64,000 bases of DNA from assembly GCF_041053055.1 (NCBI RefSeq), contig NZ_CP163443.1, positions 558,001 through 622,000 of the forward strand, given 5' to 3'. The notes under the pieces were generated by a model. The model did not search any database, had not been told where the DNA came from, and saw nothing but the letters and a program-made list of their open reading frames with translations. The position numbers and the translations under genes were made by a program. This DNA is from Streptomyces sp. R41 (GTDB lineage: Bacteria; Actinomycetota; Actinomycetes; Streptomycetales; Streptomycetaceae). Below are positions 51,299 to 60,940 of this stretch, piece by piece (the stretch's first letter is position 1; every line of letters begins with the position of its first letter).

Positions 51299-52798
51299 TT
51301 ACGCCCGCGCGCTGTTGCCGCCCCTGGGCTTCAAGGAGCCGTTGGGAAGGGCGAGTTTGATCTCCTCACGCAGGTCGTGGATCTTCGGATAGCTGGAGTA
51401 CTGCCCGGTGAGCCGGTACATCTCGCGCAGCCGGTCCCAGGTGCGGTGGGAGGAGTTGGCCCCCATCGACGTCAGGGCCAGTCGCGCGTACCGGTCGGCC
51501 TGTTCGGGGTCGTCGGCGATGAAGCAGGCCGACGCGAGAGAGATGTGGTCGAAGATCTTCGACCGCTCCCGGCCCGACTCGCGCAGCTTCAGTGCCTCCT
51601 TCGCGTGGCGCTGCGCGGTGGCCGCCGCGGCCGGCTCGTGTTCGGCGAGGGTGCGATAGGCGAGGGCCTGCATGCCGTGCATGTCGGCCTCGTCGAACAA
51701 CTGCATCCAGCTCGGCGGAGGTACGTCGCCCCGGTCGGAGACGAACAGGTCCTCCGCCTGACCGAGGGTGCGCCGCATGGCCTGACCCTTGCCCATGGAC
51801 GCCTGTGCCCAGGCCTCGATGGTGTAGAGCATGGCCCTGGTGCGGGGCAGCACCTCGTCGCCGGAACCGGACTTGGCGAGCTTCATGAGATCGAGTGCGT
51901 CGTCGGGCCGACCCAGGTGCACCATCTGGCGAGCCGCTCGGGAGAGCGCCTCCCCGGCGCGGGGCCGGTCACCGCCCTCTCGGGCCGCGTGGGCGGCGAT
52001 GACGAAGTACTTCTGGGCCGTGGGCTCCAGGCCGACGTCGTGCGACATCCAGCCCGCGAGGACGGCGAGGTTGGCGGCGACGCCCCACAGGCGCCGCTGC
52101 AGATGGTCGGGGTGTCGGTAGGAGAGCATGCCTCCCACTTCGTTGAGCTGGCCCACCACAGCCTTGCGCTGCAGCCCGCCTCCGCGGGCCGCGTCCCAGG
52201 CCCGGAACACCTCGACCGAGCGCTCCAGTTCCTCGATCTCCTGCGACCCGATGGGGGCGGCCTCGTAGCGGTCGAACCCAGCGGGGTCGGCGTGCAGGGG
52301 ATCGTCGAATTGGGGAGCGTCGGCCGAAAGGGCCGGATCGGTGTGGAGCCAGTCGTGCATGGCCGTACTGAGTGCGGATCCTGCGGCGAGCGCGGCACCC
52401 GCGCCCACCAAGCCGCGTCGGTTGAGCATGAGGTCCATTCCCGTGAATTCGGTGAGGACCGCGGCGGTTCGCTCGGGCGCCCACGGCACACCGTCGGGAT
52501 GTTCCGCATTCCCGCCGCCCTGCCGTTTCCCCACGCGCCCGTGCCGGACCAGACCGAGGTCCTCGATGGTCACGACACGGCCGAGACGCTCGGTGAACAG
52601 AGCCGCCAGCACCCTCGGCACCGGATCGCGCGGGATCTCTCCCATGTCGATCCAACGCCGCACCCGCGAGGTGTCGGTCGCCAGTTGGGGGTGGCCCATG
52701 GCCGCCGCCTGCCGGTTGACCATCCTCGCGAGTTCGCCCTTGGACCAGCCGGCGAGGCCGAACAGGTCCGCCAGGCGGGTGTTGGGTTGTCCGTTCAC
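51299..52798 (-). CDS. NsdA-like XRE/TPR regulator
   Basis: 499 residues from a GTG at 52798 with GGGGG 7 bases upstream. The N-terminus NTRLADLFGLAGWSKGELAR and RQAAAMGHPQLATDTSRVRRWIDMGEIPRDPVPRVL forms a helix-turn-helix like NsdA/NsdB, negative regulators of development and antibiotic production in S. coelicolor. The C-terminal half is helical with TPR-like repeats (EALSRAARQMVHLGRPDDAL, ALAYRTLAEHEPAAAATAQR). Divergent from a TTA-containing phosphotransferase gene and convergent with a TTA-containing phosphatase gene. Whether it is the orthologue or a paralogue of NsdA cannot be decided here. Confidence 0.75.
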   Translation of the reverse strand: MNGQPNTRLADLFGLAGWSKGELARMVNRQAAAMGHPQLATDTSRVRRWIDMGEIPRDPVPRVLAALFTERLGRVVTIEDLGLVRHGRVGKRQGGGNAEHPDGVPWAPERTAAVLTEFTGMDLMLNRRGLVGAGAALAAGSALSTAMHDWLHTDPALSADAPQFDDPLHADPAGFDRYEAAPIGSQEIEELERSVEVFRAWDAARGGGLQRKAVVGQLNEVGGMLSYRHPDHLQRRLWGVAANLAVLAGWMSHDVGLEPTAQKYFVIAAHAAREGGDRPRAGEALSRAARQMVHLGRPDDALDLMKLAKSGSGDEVLPRTRAMLYTIEAWAQASMGKGQAMRRTLGQAEDLFVSDRGDVPPPSWMQLFDEADMHGMQALAYRTLAEHEPAAAATAQRHAKEALKLRESGRERSKIFDHISLASACFIADDPEQADRYARLALTSMGANSSHRTWDRLREMYRLTGQYSSYPKIHDLREEIKLALPNGSLKPRGGNSARA

Positions 52799-53031
52799 GT
52801 CAAGCCCCCAGGTTCTCGGCTGATTTGACAGTAACCGCCTGTCAGTTGCTGAGCGACTATTCGCCAGGGTTCGCCAGGGTGCGCCAGATGGTGTGCCACT
52901 CGGCATCGGGTGTCAGGTAGGAACGCGCCACCCCGACCCGGTTGCCCCACGGACATTCCCCAGGGTGCACCAGGGCGGCCGGGGCGGGTAGCGCGGCAAC
53001 TTGCAGGCACACGAAGGGATCTGTATCGCCC

Positions 53032-54174
53032 ATGTACACAGCATCGTCCTCCGTGTCCGCTCCGCCCCGGTCGCTGCACCCCCGCCCGGTCGGCGGCGGC
53101 CCCTACCTCGACCCCGCGCGCCCGGCGGCGGCTCCCGTGCTCGGCGCCGGCAGGACGCGGCGCGTTCCGGGGCTCGGCACCCAACCGCTCAGCGGGAGAC
53201 TCGACTTGTCCGGCCCTCAGGGCGCGCAGCTGCGCACGGCGATCGCGTCGGTGCACCGGATCTGCCCGGAGTTCGCTCCGGTCCAGGTGCTGCGCCGCAG
53301 CGGACGCTCCGTGCTCCTCGTCGGCACGACGGGGCGCAGCACGGCCGTCGCCAAGTGTTTACTGGACCACTCCCCCATCTGGACCGAGCGGATCCGGCAT
53401 GAAATAGCGGCCTACCGCTCGTTCGTGCGGCACCGGCCGCCGGTGCGGGTGCCCCGGCTGATCGCGGCGGATCCGGACAACTGCACGCTGGTGATCGAGC
53501 GGATGCCGGGCCGGGTGGCTGCTCTGCAGCGGCATCCGGCGGAGGCCCCGCCCCGCGCGGACATCCGGGCGGCGCTGGGCGCGATCTGCCGGCTGAACGC
53601 GTGGCGGCCGCCGGCGGGGACGTTCGACGCCCCGCTGGACTACGCGGAGCGGATCTCCCGTTTCCATGAGCTGGGTCTGCTCACGGACCGGGACATGGGC
53701 GATCTGCAGAAGCTGGTGCACGGCATCGCCCACTCGGCGGGCCGGCAGGGCATGGGCCAGTTCTGTCACGGCGACGCACTCCTGTCGAACATCCTTCTCT
53801 CACCGGCCGGTCCAGTGCTGGTGGATTGGGAGCACGCGGGCTGGTATCTGCCGGGATACGACCTGGCGACGCTGTGGGCGGTCCTCGGGGACGCTCCCGT
53901 GGCCCGGCGGCAGATCAGCCAGCTCGCGCAGTCGGCGGGGCCCGCGGCGCGCGACGCCTTCCTGGTGAACCTGATGCTCGTCCTCACCAGGGAGATCCGT
54001 ACGTACGAGACGGCCCTGCAGCGTTCGATGCACGACACGACCCCGGCGGCACCGGGACCGGCCCACCCGGGTGCTGCGCCGTCCGGCGAGGAGCAGCGGC
54101 TGCTGCTGAGGCGGCTGCACGACGACTGCCAGTTGGCCCGTCGGGCCGTTCGAGCGGCGGTCGGCACTCGCTGA
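53032..54174 (+). CDS. Aminoglycoside phosphotransferase-family protein
   Basis: 380 residues from the ATG at 53032 (the open frame starts earlier without a ribosome site). APH/choline-kinase fold: catalytic loop [20 protein letters not shown] with Asp, then [19 protein letters not shown] with the metal Asp. A Pro/Ala-rich N-terminal ~60 residues is not part of the fold. A TTA codon at residue 110 (53359-53361) suggests bldA dependence and late expression. It is divergent from the NsdA-like gene. Substrate unknown; kinases of this type in Streptomyces include homoserine/choline-like and antibiotic kinases. Confidence 0.82.
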   Translation: MYTASSSVSAPPRSLHPRPVGGGPYLDPARPAAAPVLGAGRTRRVPGLGTQPLSGRLDLSGPQGAQLRTAIASVHRICPEFAPVQVLRRSGRSVLLVGTTGRSTAVAKCLLDHSPIWTERIRHEIAAYRSFVRHRPPVRVPRLIAADPDNCTLVIERMPGRVAALQRHPAEAPPRADIRAALGAICRLNAWRPPAGTFDAPLDYAERISRFHELGLLTDRDMGDLQKLVHGIAHSAGRQGMGQFCHGDALLSNILLSPAGPVLVDWEHAGWYLPGYDLATLWAVLGDAPVARRQISQLAQSAGPAARDAFLVNLMLVLTREIRTYETALQRSMHDTTPAAPGPAHPGAAPSGEEQRLLLRRLHDDCQLARRAVRAAVGTR

Positions 54175-54183
54175 CGGGGACGG

Positions 54184-54225
54184 AGGTCCGCGGTTGCGCC
54201 AGGGACAGCGGCGCACCGCGGACCT
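54184..54225 (+). terminator. Terminator of the phosphotransferase gene
   Basis: Perfect 10-bp outer stem (AGGTCCGCGG 54184-54193; CCGCGGACCT 54216-54225) with further inner pairing, 10 bases after the stop codon. The next 245 bases up to the amidase gene hold no supportable gene. Confidence 0.8.
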
Positions 54226-54471
54226 TCGTCGTGTCCGGCAACGCCCGGCTCGCGAGGCCGTGCTCAGGTGTCCCCCGTTCGGATTATTGGTCCACTCCAC
54301 TGACGCCCCGCAGGCCGGGTGACCACCGCCACGAAAACCCCTTCATCCAGCGCTGACGTGGGAAATCGCCTGTCTCTGGGCATGATTGACGGATCGTCGG
54401 AGAGCGGGTACCACTGACGCACGATCGGCCCCCGCACGCCCCACCGCGCTCGACCGTCCCAGGAGGCTGCA

Positions 54472-56451
54472 TTGCGAGGATCCGCCACCGACCCCAAGGC
54501 CACCGCCGGGCACAGACGCGCACGCAGGACCGCGGGAGCCGTCGCCTCCGCGGCGCTGCTGCTACCCCTGCTCGGCGCGGCCCCGTCCGGCACCGCTCCG
54601 CAGGCCTCTTCCGCACAGTTGCAGCGGGCCTTCGCGACCGCGGCCGCCGACTACCACGTGCCGCAGAGCGTCCTTCTCGCCGTCTCCTATCTGCAGTCCC
54701 GCTGGGACGCGCACGCCGGTGCCCCGAGCGTCAGCGGCGGCTACGGCCCGATGCACCTCACCGACGCCCGTACGGCCATCGCCGAGGCACCGCACCACAG
54801 CGAGGGCACGGAGGACGCCCGGGGCGACAGCTCGCGTGCGGCCCTCCTTCCCGTCGCGCTGGTGCCGGAGAACTCCGAACTCCCGGCCCGGCTCAAAACA
54901 TTGACCAAGGCGGCCGAGCTCACCGGCCTCTCGGCGGAGCAGCTGCGTACGGACGCGGCCGCGAACGTCGAGGGCGGCGCCGCGCTCCTCGCCGCCGCGC
55001 AGCAGGGCCTCGGCGAGCCGCTGAGCGACGACGCGGCCGACTGGTACGGGGCAGTGGCGCGCTTCTCGGGCGCGGACGACAGCGCGACTGCGGCGACGTA
55101 CGCCAATGACGTGTACGACGTGATCCACGAGGGCGAGGAACGCTTCACCGACGCCGGACAGCAGGTGGCGCTCGCCGCCCAGCCGGAGGTGAGCCCCGAC
55201 ACGGCACAGCTCCGGCGGGCGGGGCTGCGGACGGCCTCGGCCGATGACACGGAGTGTCCCGAGAGCGTGGCCTGCGAGTGGGTTCCGGCTCCGTACGAGG
55301 AGTTCGGCGAGGGCGACTACGGGAACCACGACCTCGGCGACCGGCCCGCCTCGCAGAGCATCAAGTACATCGTCATCCATGACACGGAAGGCACCTGGGA
55401 CGGCGTCCTGAAGCTGGTCCAGGACCCGACCTATGTGTCGTGGAACTACACCCTGCGCTCGACCGACGGTCACATCGCCCAGCATGTGAAGGCCAAGGAC
55501 GTCGCCTGGCACGCGGGCAACTGGTACATCAACGCCAAGTCGATCGGCCTGGAGCACGAGGGCTTCCTCGCCTCGCCGGACGCCTGGTACACGGAGGAGA
55601 TGTACCAGGCCTCGGCGCGGCTGGTGAAGTACCTCTCGATGAAGTACGCCATCCCGCTGGACCGGCAGCACATCATCGGACACGACAACGTGCCCGGTCC
55701 GACGACGTCGACCATCCCCGGCATGCACACGGACCCAGGCCCGTACTGGGACTGGCAGCACTACTTCACGCTGCTGGGGCACCCCTTCCACCGCACCACG
55801 AAGCCGGCCGGCGGGCTGGTGACCGTGCTGCCCGACTTCGACAAGAACCAGCCGGTGTACACGGGCTGCGTCACCAAGGACGAGCCCTGCGCGGCGCACG
55901 GCTCCAGCGAGGTGCGGCTCTACTCCCAGCCGGACGAGACCTCGCCCCTCATCAAGGACATCGGTCTGTACCCCAAGGGCGACGCCTCGACGATCGGCGT
56001 GAACGACGTCGCCTCGCGCGTCTCCACGGGGCAGCGGTACGCGGTCGCCGGCCACGACGGTGACTGGACGGCGATCTGGTACCTGGGCCAGAAGGCCTGG
56101 TTCAAGAACCCGAAGAAGCAGCCGACGGCGGTGAACGCGTCGGGCTTGGTCGTCACGCCCAAGGACGGTCTCAAGGAGATCCCCGTCTACGGGCGCGCCT
56201 ACCCCGAGAAGGAGGCGTACCCGACGGGTGTGCCCGTCCAGTCGGTCTCGCCCCTGCCCTACAAGCTGCTCGAAGGCCAGCGGTACGCGGTGGGTGACAA
56301 GGTGCCGGGCGAGTACTTCTACGCACCGACCTTCGACACCGCACCGCACAAGGTCGTGATCGGCACGGACATGTACTACGAGATCCAGTTCGGCCACCGA
56401 GTGGCGTTCGTGCGGGCCGCGGACGTGAAGGTGCTTCCGTCGCACTCGTGA
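54472..56451 (+). CDS. Secreted N-acetylmuramoyl-L-alanine amidase (amidase_2/PGRP)
   Basis: 659 residues with a TTG start preceded by AGGAGG at 5 bases. Sec signal (ASAALLLPLLGAAPSG). Residues ~45-230 form a lysozyme/SLT-like helical domain (VLLAVSYLQSRWDAHAG), then the amidase_2 zinc fold: YIVIHDTEGTWDG (first His), DVAWHAGNWYINAKSIGLEH (second His), HIIGHDNVPGP (third ligand His region) and TDPGPYWDW. The C-terminal 220 residues contain SH3-like repeats (RLYSQPDETSPLIKDIGLYP, VYGRAYPEKEAYPTGVPVQS). It cleaves the amide bond between muramic acid and the stem peptide in the wall, for remodelling or lysis of other bacteria. A terminator follows. Confidence 0.92.
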   Translation: MRGSATDPKATAGHRRARRTAGAVASAALLLPLLGAAPSGTAPQASSAQLQRAFATAAADYHVPQSVLLAVSYLQSRWDAHAGAPSVSGGYGPMHLTDARTAIAEAPHHSEGTEDARGDSSRAALLPVALVPENSELPARLKTLTKAAELTGLSAEQLRTDAAANVEGGAALLAAAQQGLGEPLSDDAADWYGAVARFSGADDSATAATYANDVYDVIHEGEERFTDAGQQVALAAQPEVSPDTAQLRRAGLRTASADDTECPESVACEWVPAPYEEFGEGDYGNHDLGDRPASQSIKYIVIHDTEGTWDGVLKLVQDPTYVSWNYTLRSTDGHIAQHVKAKDVAWHAGNWYINAKSIGLEHEGFLASPDAWYTEEMYQASARLVKYLSMKYAIPLDRQHIIGHDNVPGPTTSTIPGMHTDPGPYWDWQHYFTLLGHPFHRTTKPAGGLVTVLPDFDKNQPVYTGCVTKDEPCAAHGSSEVRLYSQPDETSPLIKDIGLYPKGDASTIGVNDVASRVSTGQRYAVAGHDGDWTAIWYLGQKAWFKNPKKQPTAVNASGLVVTPKDGLKEIPVYGRAYPEKEAYPTGVPVQSVSPLPYKLLEGQRYAVGDKVPGEYFYAPTFDTAPHKVVIGTDMYYEIQFGHRVAFVRAADVKVLPSHS

Positions 56452-56480
56452 TGGCGGGTCCGGGTCCGCGTGCGTGCGGC

Positions 56481-56520
56481 GGGCCCGGGTTCAAGGGCCC
56501 CGGCCTGCGAACCCGGGCCC
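56481..56520 (+). terminator. Terminator of the amidase gene
   Basis: Perfect 12-bp stem (GGGCCCGGGTTC 56481-56492; 56509-56520) with a 16-base loop, 29 bases after the stop. Confidence 0.78.
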
Positions 56521-56626
56521 GATGTCACCCAGTCCGACGACAGCCTGCCATCCGGCGGGGCACGCTGGTCCCGTAGTCCCGACCGAACGGGCGCCTCGCC
56601 CGACCACCGGACCCCAGGAGCAGGCC

Positions 56627-57250
56627 ATGGCCTCCGCCGGAGAGACGTCCCACACCCGGACTGTCGTCGCCAACATCTCGCTGTCCCTCGACGGGCGGAT
56701 CGCCGGCTCCGCCGGTGAGTACGACATGAGCTGGATCGTGCCGCACGCCGTCAGCGACGGCGCCCGCTCGCACATGGTGCACATCACGGGTACGGCCACC
56801 ACGGCGCTGCTCGGCCGCAAGAACTACCAGGGCTTCTCGGGCTACTGGCCCGCGGTGGCCGACGACGACCACGCCGACCCGCGCGACCGCACGTTCGCGC
56901 GCTGGCTCAACGAGGTGGAGAAGGTCGTCTTCTCCAGGACACTGGAGCAGGTGGACTGGCACAACGCGCGCCTCGCCACCGCGGACCCGGCCGCCACCGT
57001 CAAGCAGCTGCGGCAGCTGGAGGGAGGCGACATCATCGTGCTGGCCAGCGTCAGCGTCATCCGGCAACTGCTCGACGCCGGGGAGCTGGACCGCCTCAGC
57101 ATCACCCTGTGCCCGGAGCTCGTCGGCGGCGGCGAACGCCTGTTCACCGACGGGGCGACCATGTCCTCCTCCTGGTCGCTGGCCTCCACGAGCGCCACGG
57201 ACACGGGCGCGATCCGCCTCCTGTACGACCGGATCCGCACGGGCGGGTGA
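56627..57250 (+). CDS. RibD C-terminal/dihydrofolate reductase-family protein
   Basis: 207 residues from the ATG at 56627 (AGGAG 7 bases upstream). VVANISLSLDGRIAGSAGEY and DMSWIVPHAVSDGA are the N-terminal family motifs; GRKNYQGFSGYWPAV, KVVFSRTLEQVDWHNARLAT and EGGDIIVLASVSVIRQLLDA bind NADPH. Such stand-alone proteins reduce unknown substrates; they are not the bifunctional riboflavin enzyme. The gene is alone between the amidase and a hypothetical protein gene. Confidence 0.87.
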   Translation: MASAGETSHTRTVVANISLSLDGRIAGSAGEYDMSWIVPHAVSDGARSHMVHITGTATTALLGRKNYQGFSGYWPAVADDDHADPRDRTFARWLNEVEKVVFSRTLEQVDWHNARLATADPAATVKQLRQLEGGDIIVLASVSVIRQLLDAGELDRLSITLCPELVGGGERLFTDGATMSSSWSLASTSATDTGAIRLLYDRIRTGG

Positions 57251-57301
57251 CATTCGGCGACGGCTGGGACGCCTGCGGCCGCCACACGAACGAAGGGCGG
57301 C

Positions 57302-57799
57302 TCAGCCCTGCTGGAAGAGCTCCGCGGGCAGAGGCTTCAGCAGCGTGTACAGGTCGTCGGTGATGGGACGGTCCCAGGCGGCGATGGTCACCAGGACATT
57401 GTCACTGCGGTCGAACTGCACGCAGGAGATGCGGGTCTCGGAGAGCTTGAGGCGGCGCACGATGAGGAGGTTGTCGCCCTGCATCACGGGCATGTCCTCG
57501 GTCCCGGTGACGGTGACCTCCTCGTCGTTCTCCAGCGCGAGCAGCAGCTGGGCCACCTCGAAGGGGATCTCGCCCTCGGCGACGTCACGGGCCTGGGAGC
57601 CCTCCGGCAGATTGCCGATGATCATCGCGGGGCCCCGGCCGCCGAACAGGTCGTAGCGCAGGAAGACGCCCTGGCAGCTGCCGTCGGGGGCGGGCAGCAG
57701 GCCCGCACCGAGATTGCCCGGCCAGTCGCCCGGATCCATGGCCAGAACATCGAAGTCGGGCCCGGCGGGCGTGGCGCTGCGGCGGCGGAGGAAGGACAT
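57302..57799 (-). CDS. Conserved actinobacterial hypothetical protein
   Basis: 165 residues, acidic. I do not recognise a named family. The body (RYDLFGGRGPAMIIGNLPEG ... PFEVAQLLLALENDEEVTVT ... RRLKLSETRISCVQFDRSDN) is a compact alpha/beta single domain without signal or membrane segment, reminiscent of small secretion-chaperone or SseB-like folds, though weakly. No ribosome site precedes the ATG (CCATTGCGGC before it), so the mRNA may be leaderless. Real gene because the codon bias and length are typical. Confidence 0.6.
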   Translation of the reverse strand: MSFLRRRSATPAGPDFDVLAMDPGDWPGNLGAGLLPAPDGSCQGVFLRYDLFGGRGPAMIIGNLPEGSQARDVAEGEIPFEVAQLLLALENDEEVTVTGTEDMPVMQGDNLLIVRRLKLSETRISCVQFDRSDNVLVTIAAWDRPITDDLYTLLKPLPAELFQQG

Positions 57800-57903
57800 G
57801 CCGCAATGGTACGTGCACGGGCGTGCACCGGGCCCCGGGGGCGCCCCGTGTGAGCGGCCAGGGAGATGGCTGCACCCTCGTGTTGGGGACAGCCGTACGG
57901 CGC

Positions 57904-60795
57904 CTATGGCGCCGCTCGTTCCCCCAGCGCGGAGCCGAGTCCTGTGCGGTCCGTGCCCACCTTCCGGTAGACCGCCGACAGCAGGCGCACGACGGTCGGC
58001 TCGTCGGTGTGGAGCTCGTCGGCGATCTCGGCCGTGCCGCGGCCCCGGACGGTGAGCGCGGCGGCGGCGCGTTCGCGGGCCGTCAGCGTGTCCGTCTCGG
58101 TGCTGTGCAGGCGACGCGGCCGCAGCCCGGCGGCGGCCAGCTCGTCACGGGCCTCTTCGACGAGCCCGTCGGCTCCGCACTGGACGGCCGCGTCGAGCCC
58201 TCGGTAAAGGTGTTCGGCAGCTTCCTTGGGGCGTCCGGCACGGCGCAGTTCGGTGCCGAGCGCGACCAGGGCGCAGGCGAGCTCGTACGCGGCCGGAGAG
58301 CGCTCCAGATGGCCGACGGACTCCTCGAGGAACTTGACGCGGGCCGAGCCGGAGGAGACATCGGCGGCCGCGCGCAGTGCCTGGCCGATCGCGGAGGGCG
58401 TGCCGTACTGGCGGGCGCGGTTCACCGCTTCGAGTGCCGTGGCGACGGCGCGCTCCGGAGCGTCGTGGCTCTCGGCCCGGGCGAGGTGGAGCTGCCAGGG
58501 GCACCAGGCGGGGTTGCGCATGCCGCGCGGGTCGAGCCGGCGCCCGGCCGCGGCCAGCTCGGCGGCGGCGTCCTTGGTGAGGCCGCGGGCGAGCAGCAGC
58601 TCGCCGTGCACGGTCTGGGCGTCGGGGAAGGTCACGGCGGCCGGGAAGGGCGCACAGAACGCGTAGTCCTCGCCGGTCCGCGCGGCCTCGGCGACCCGAC
58701 CGCGGGCGAGCAGGATCTGGATGAGCGTGGCGACGGCGTACCAGTGGACGGGGGTGCCGGGTCCGACGCGTTCGGCGAGCCGGAGGCCCGCGCGGACGAA
58801 GTCCTCGGCCTCGGCGAGCCGACCGCGGCGGTAGCGGACGTACCCGAGGATCGTGTAGCCGAAGGAGAGGTGCGCGCCGTGCCAGCCCTGCGCCTCGAAG
58901 TCGGCGATCCCGGTGGCGAACAGCTCCTCCGTGCGCCCCGGCCGGTCCGCGTACATGAACGTGAGTGCGACCAGGACGGGCACCTCGAAGCCACGGTCGG
59001 CCTCGGCCCAGCCGAAGCCTCCGGCGAGGGCGCGTTCGGCGTGGTGGAGGGCGATGTGGGCGGGTTCGCCGCGCAGGGTGGCGTCCCAGGCACGCAGGCC
59101 GATGACATAGCGCTCGGTGAGGTCGCGGCCGGTGAGCCGGTCGGCGAGGCGGGCGAGGCGGCGGGAGCGGGCGGGCGAGTCGGGTTCGTCGGCGCGGAAC
59201 GCGTCCCACATGAACTGCTCGGACTGCATGCGCAGCCGCACCCGGGCGTCGCCGGTCACGCGGATCTCGCGGGCTAGCGTCTCCGAGGCCTCGGCCAGGC
59301 GGTCGCTGTGGGCGAGGACCTGGGAGAGGCGGTAGACGATGTTGTGGCGCAGTTCCGGCTCGGCGATGGGCTCTTCGAGGGCGGCGCGCAGATGGTTGAC
59401 CGTGGTCGCCGGTTCGGTGAGCAGGGAGGCGCAGCCCAGTTCGTACAGGACGGCCGCCCGGTCCTCGAAGGGCGGCGGTTCGCGCAGGGCGCGGGCGAGA
59501 TAGCGGCGGGCGGCGTCGGGGGCTCCGGCGCGGAGCGTCTCGCGGGCGGCGGCGCGCAGCTGCTGGACGATCCAGGCGTCGCCGTCGGGGTGCGTCTCCA
59601 GGAGGTGGCGTGCGGCGGCGGACGGGCCGAGGCCTTCGTCGATGACACACCAGGCGGCCTGACCGTGCAGCGCGACGCGGACGCCGCCGGGTATGGCGCG
59701 GTAGACCGCGGTGGCGATGAGGGGGTGGACGAACTCGAGGATGTCGGCGCCGGTGAGGATACGGGCGCCGCGCAGGGCGTCCGCCGCGTCGGCGGCCTCC
59801 TCGGAGCCGAGGCCCGCGACGGCGGCGGCGAGCGTCGGATGGATCTCGGTGCCGAGCACCGCGCAGGCCCAGGCGAAGCGGACCGTCGACGGGCCGAGGC
59901 GTTCGAGACGGGCGATCAGGCCACTGCCCTTGACGGCGGCCGCCAGGTCGCGCAGCAGGTGCGCTCCGGCCTCCGTCGGGGTCAGTCCGCGGTCGCGTAC
60001 CTTCGCGGTCAGTTCGACGGCCTCGAAGGGGTTGCCCGCGGTGACCGCCCAGCACTCACGGCAGAACGCGTCGTCGGCCTGGGTGCCGAGGTCCTCCCGT
60101 ACCAGCCGGGCGACTGCCGCCGCGCTGAGCGGTTCGAGGTCGATGGGGCGCTGGCCCGCGCGCCCCGGCAGACCCCTGAACGCCTCGGCGTGGTCGGGGA
60201 GTTCGTCGGGCCGGTAGGCGACGACGAGCAGCAGCGGAAGGTCCTCGGCGCGCGGCGCGAACGCGGCGAGCCAGCTCAGCGACTCCGGGTCGGCCCAGTG
60301 CGCGTCGTCGAGGACGAGCACCATCGGGGCGCGCTGTACCGCGAGATGTGTGAGCACCCAGTCGAGGCCGTCGCGCAGTCCCTGCTGGTCGGGCGGGGCG
60401 CCCTCGGCCGGCGCGCACAGGCCGAGCGCGGGGCCGACGATCGCGTACCAACTCCCGAGCCGGTCACGGAGTTCGGGCTCCGGTGCCCCGGCGAGCTGTG
60501 GCTGCAGGAGCTGGCGGGCGACGTGGAAGGCGACGCGCTGCTCCTGGTCGCCGCCGCGCGCGGACAGCACGGTGCAGCCTTTGGCGGCGGCGCGGCGGCG
60601 CACTTCGGCGAGGAGGGTGGTCTTGCCGATTCCGGCACGGCCGGCGAAGGCGAGGAGTGCGCCGCGGGGGCGGTCCGGTGGCTCGCCACCGTCCCTGTGC
60701 ACGCCGGTGAGCTCGCTCAACGCCTCTTCGGCAGCGGTGAGTTCACTCTCGCGCTCGAAGAGCGTCCGTCGACTCCGTAGGCTGCGCTGTCCCAT
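57904..60795 (-). CDS. LAL-type (large ATP-binding LuxR) transcriptional regulator
   Basis: 963 residues from the ATG at 60795 with AGGGGGTG upstream. AAA/NACHT-like ATPase (about 20-300): Walker A FAGRAGIGKTTLLAEV, Walker B MVLVLDDAHWADPESLSWL. A long helical TPR-like middle (300-890) follows. The C-terminal LuxR HTH (ETDTLTARERAAAALTVRGR ... EIADELHTDEPTVVRLLSAV) ends it. LAL regulators activate pathways such as antibiotic clusters or carbon use. No cluster is adjacent, so the target is unknown. It is an orphan, transcribed alone. Confidence 0.9.
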   Translation of the reverse strand: MGQRSLRSRRTLFERESELTAAEEALSELTGVHRDGGEPPDRPRGALLAFAGRAGIGKTTLLAEVRRRAAAKGCTVLSARGGDQEQRVAFHVARQLLQPQLAGAPEPELRDRLGSWYAIVGPALGLCAPAEGAPPDQQGLRDGLDWVLTHLAVQRAPMVLVLDDAHWADPESLSWLAAFAPRAEDLPLLLVVAYRPDELPDHAEAFRGLPGRAGQRPIDLEPLSAAAVARLVREDLGTQADDAFCRECWAVTAGNPFEAVELTAKVRDRGLTPTEAGAHLLRDLAAAVKGSGLIARLERLGPSTVRFAWACAVLGTEIHPTLAAAVAGLGSEEAADAADALRGARILTGADILEFVHPLIATAVYRAIPGGVRVALHGQAAWCVIDEGLGPSAAARHLLETHPDGDAWIVQQLRAAARETLRAGAPDAARRYLARALREPPPFEDRAAVLYELGCASLLTEPATTVNHLRAALEEPIAEPELRHNIVYRLSQVLAHSDRLAEASETLAREIRVTGDARVRLRMQSEQFMWDAFRADEPDSPARSRRLARLADRLTGRDLTERYVIGLRAWDATLRGEPAHIALHHAERALAGGFGWAEADRGFEVPVLVALTFMYADRPGRTEELFATGIADFEAQGWHGAHLSFGYTILGYVRYRRGRLAEAEDFVRAGLRLAERVGPGTPVHWYAVATLIQILLARGRVAEAARTGEDYAFCAPFPAAVTFPDAQTVHGELLLARGLTKDAAAELAAAGRRLDPRGMRNPAWCPWQLHLARAESHDAPERAVATALEAVNRARQYGTPSAIGQALRAAADVSSGSARVKFLEESVGHLERSPAAYELACALVALGTELRRAGRPKEAAEHLYRGLDAAVQCGADGLVEEARDELAAAGLRPRRLHSTETDTLTARERAAAALTVRGRGTAEIADELHTDEPTVVRLLSAVYRKVGTDRTGLGSALGERAAP

Positions 60796-60940
60796 GATGC
60801 ACCCCCTGCCACGGTGGTGCAGCCGACGCGGGGAGCAGGTGCGCACCGTGACCTACAGGCACCTCAGCGTACGCCCGGAGCGAGCCCACGGTGCCCGCTC
60901 GACCACTTCTGACCGGAACAGTCGGACAACGATCCGCGGT

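Noticed and set aside
53001..53402. Plus-strand frame overlapping the phosphotransferase start
   Set aside because: Out of frame with the conserved kinase motifs and rich in Arg/Pro; a shadow frame.
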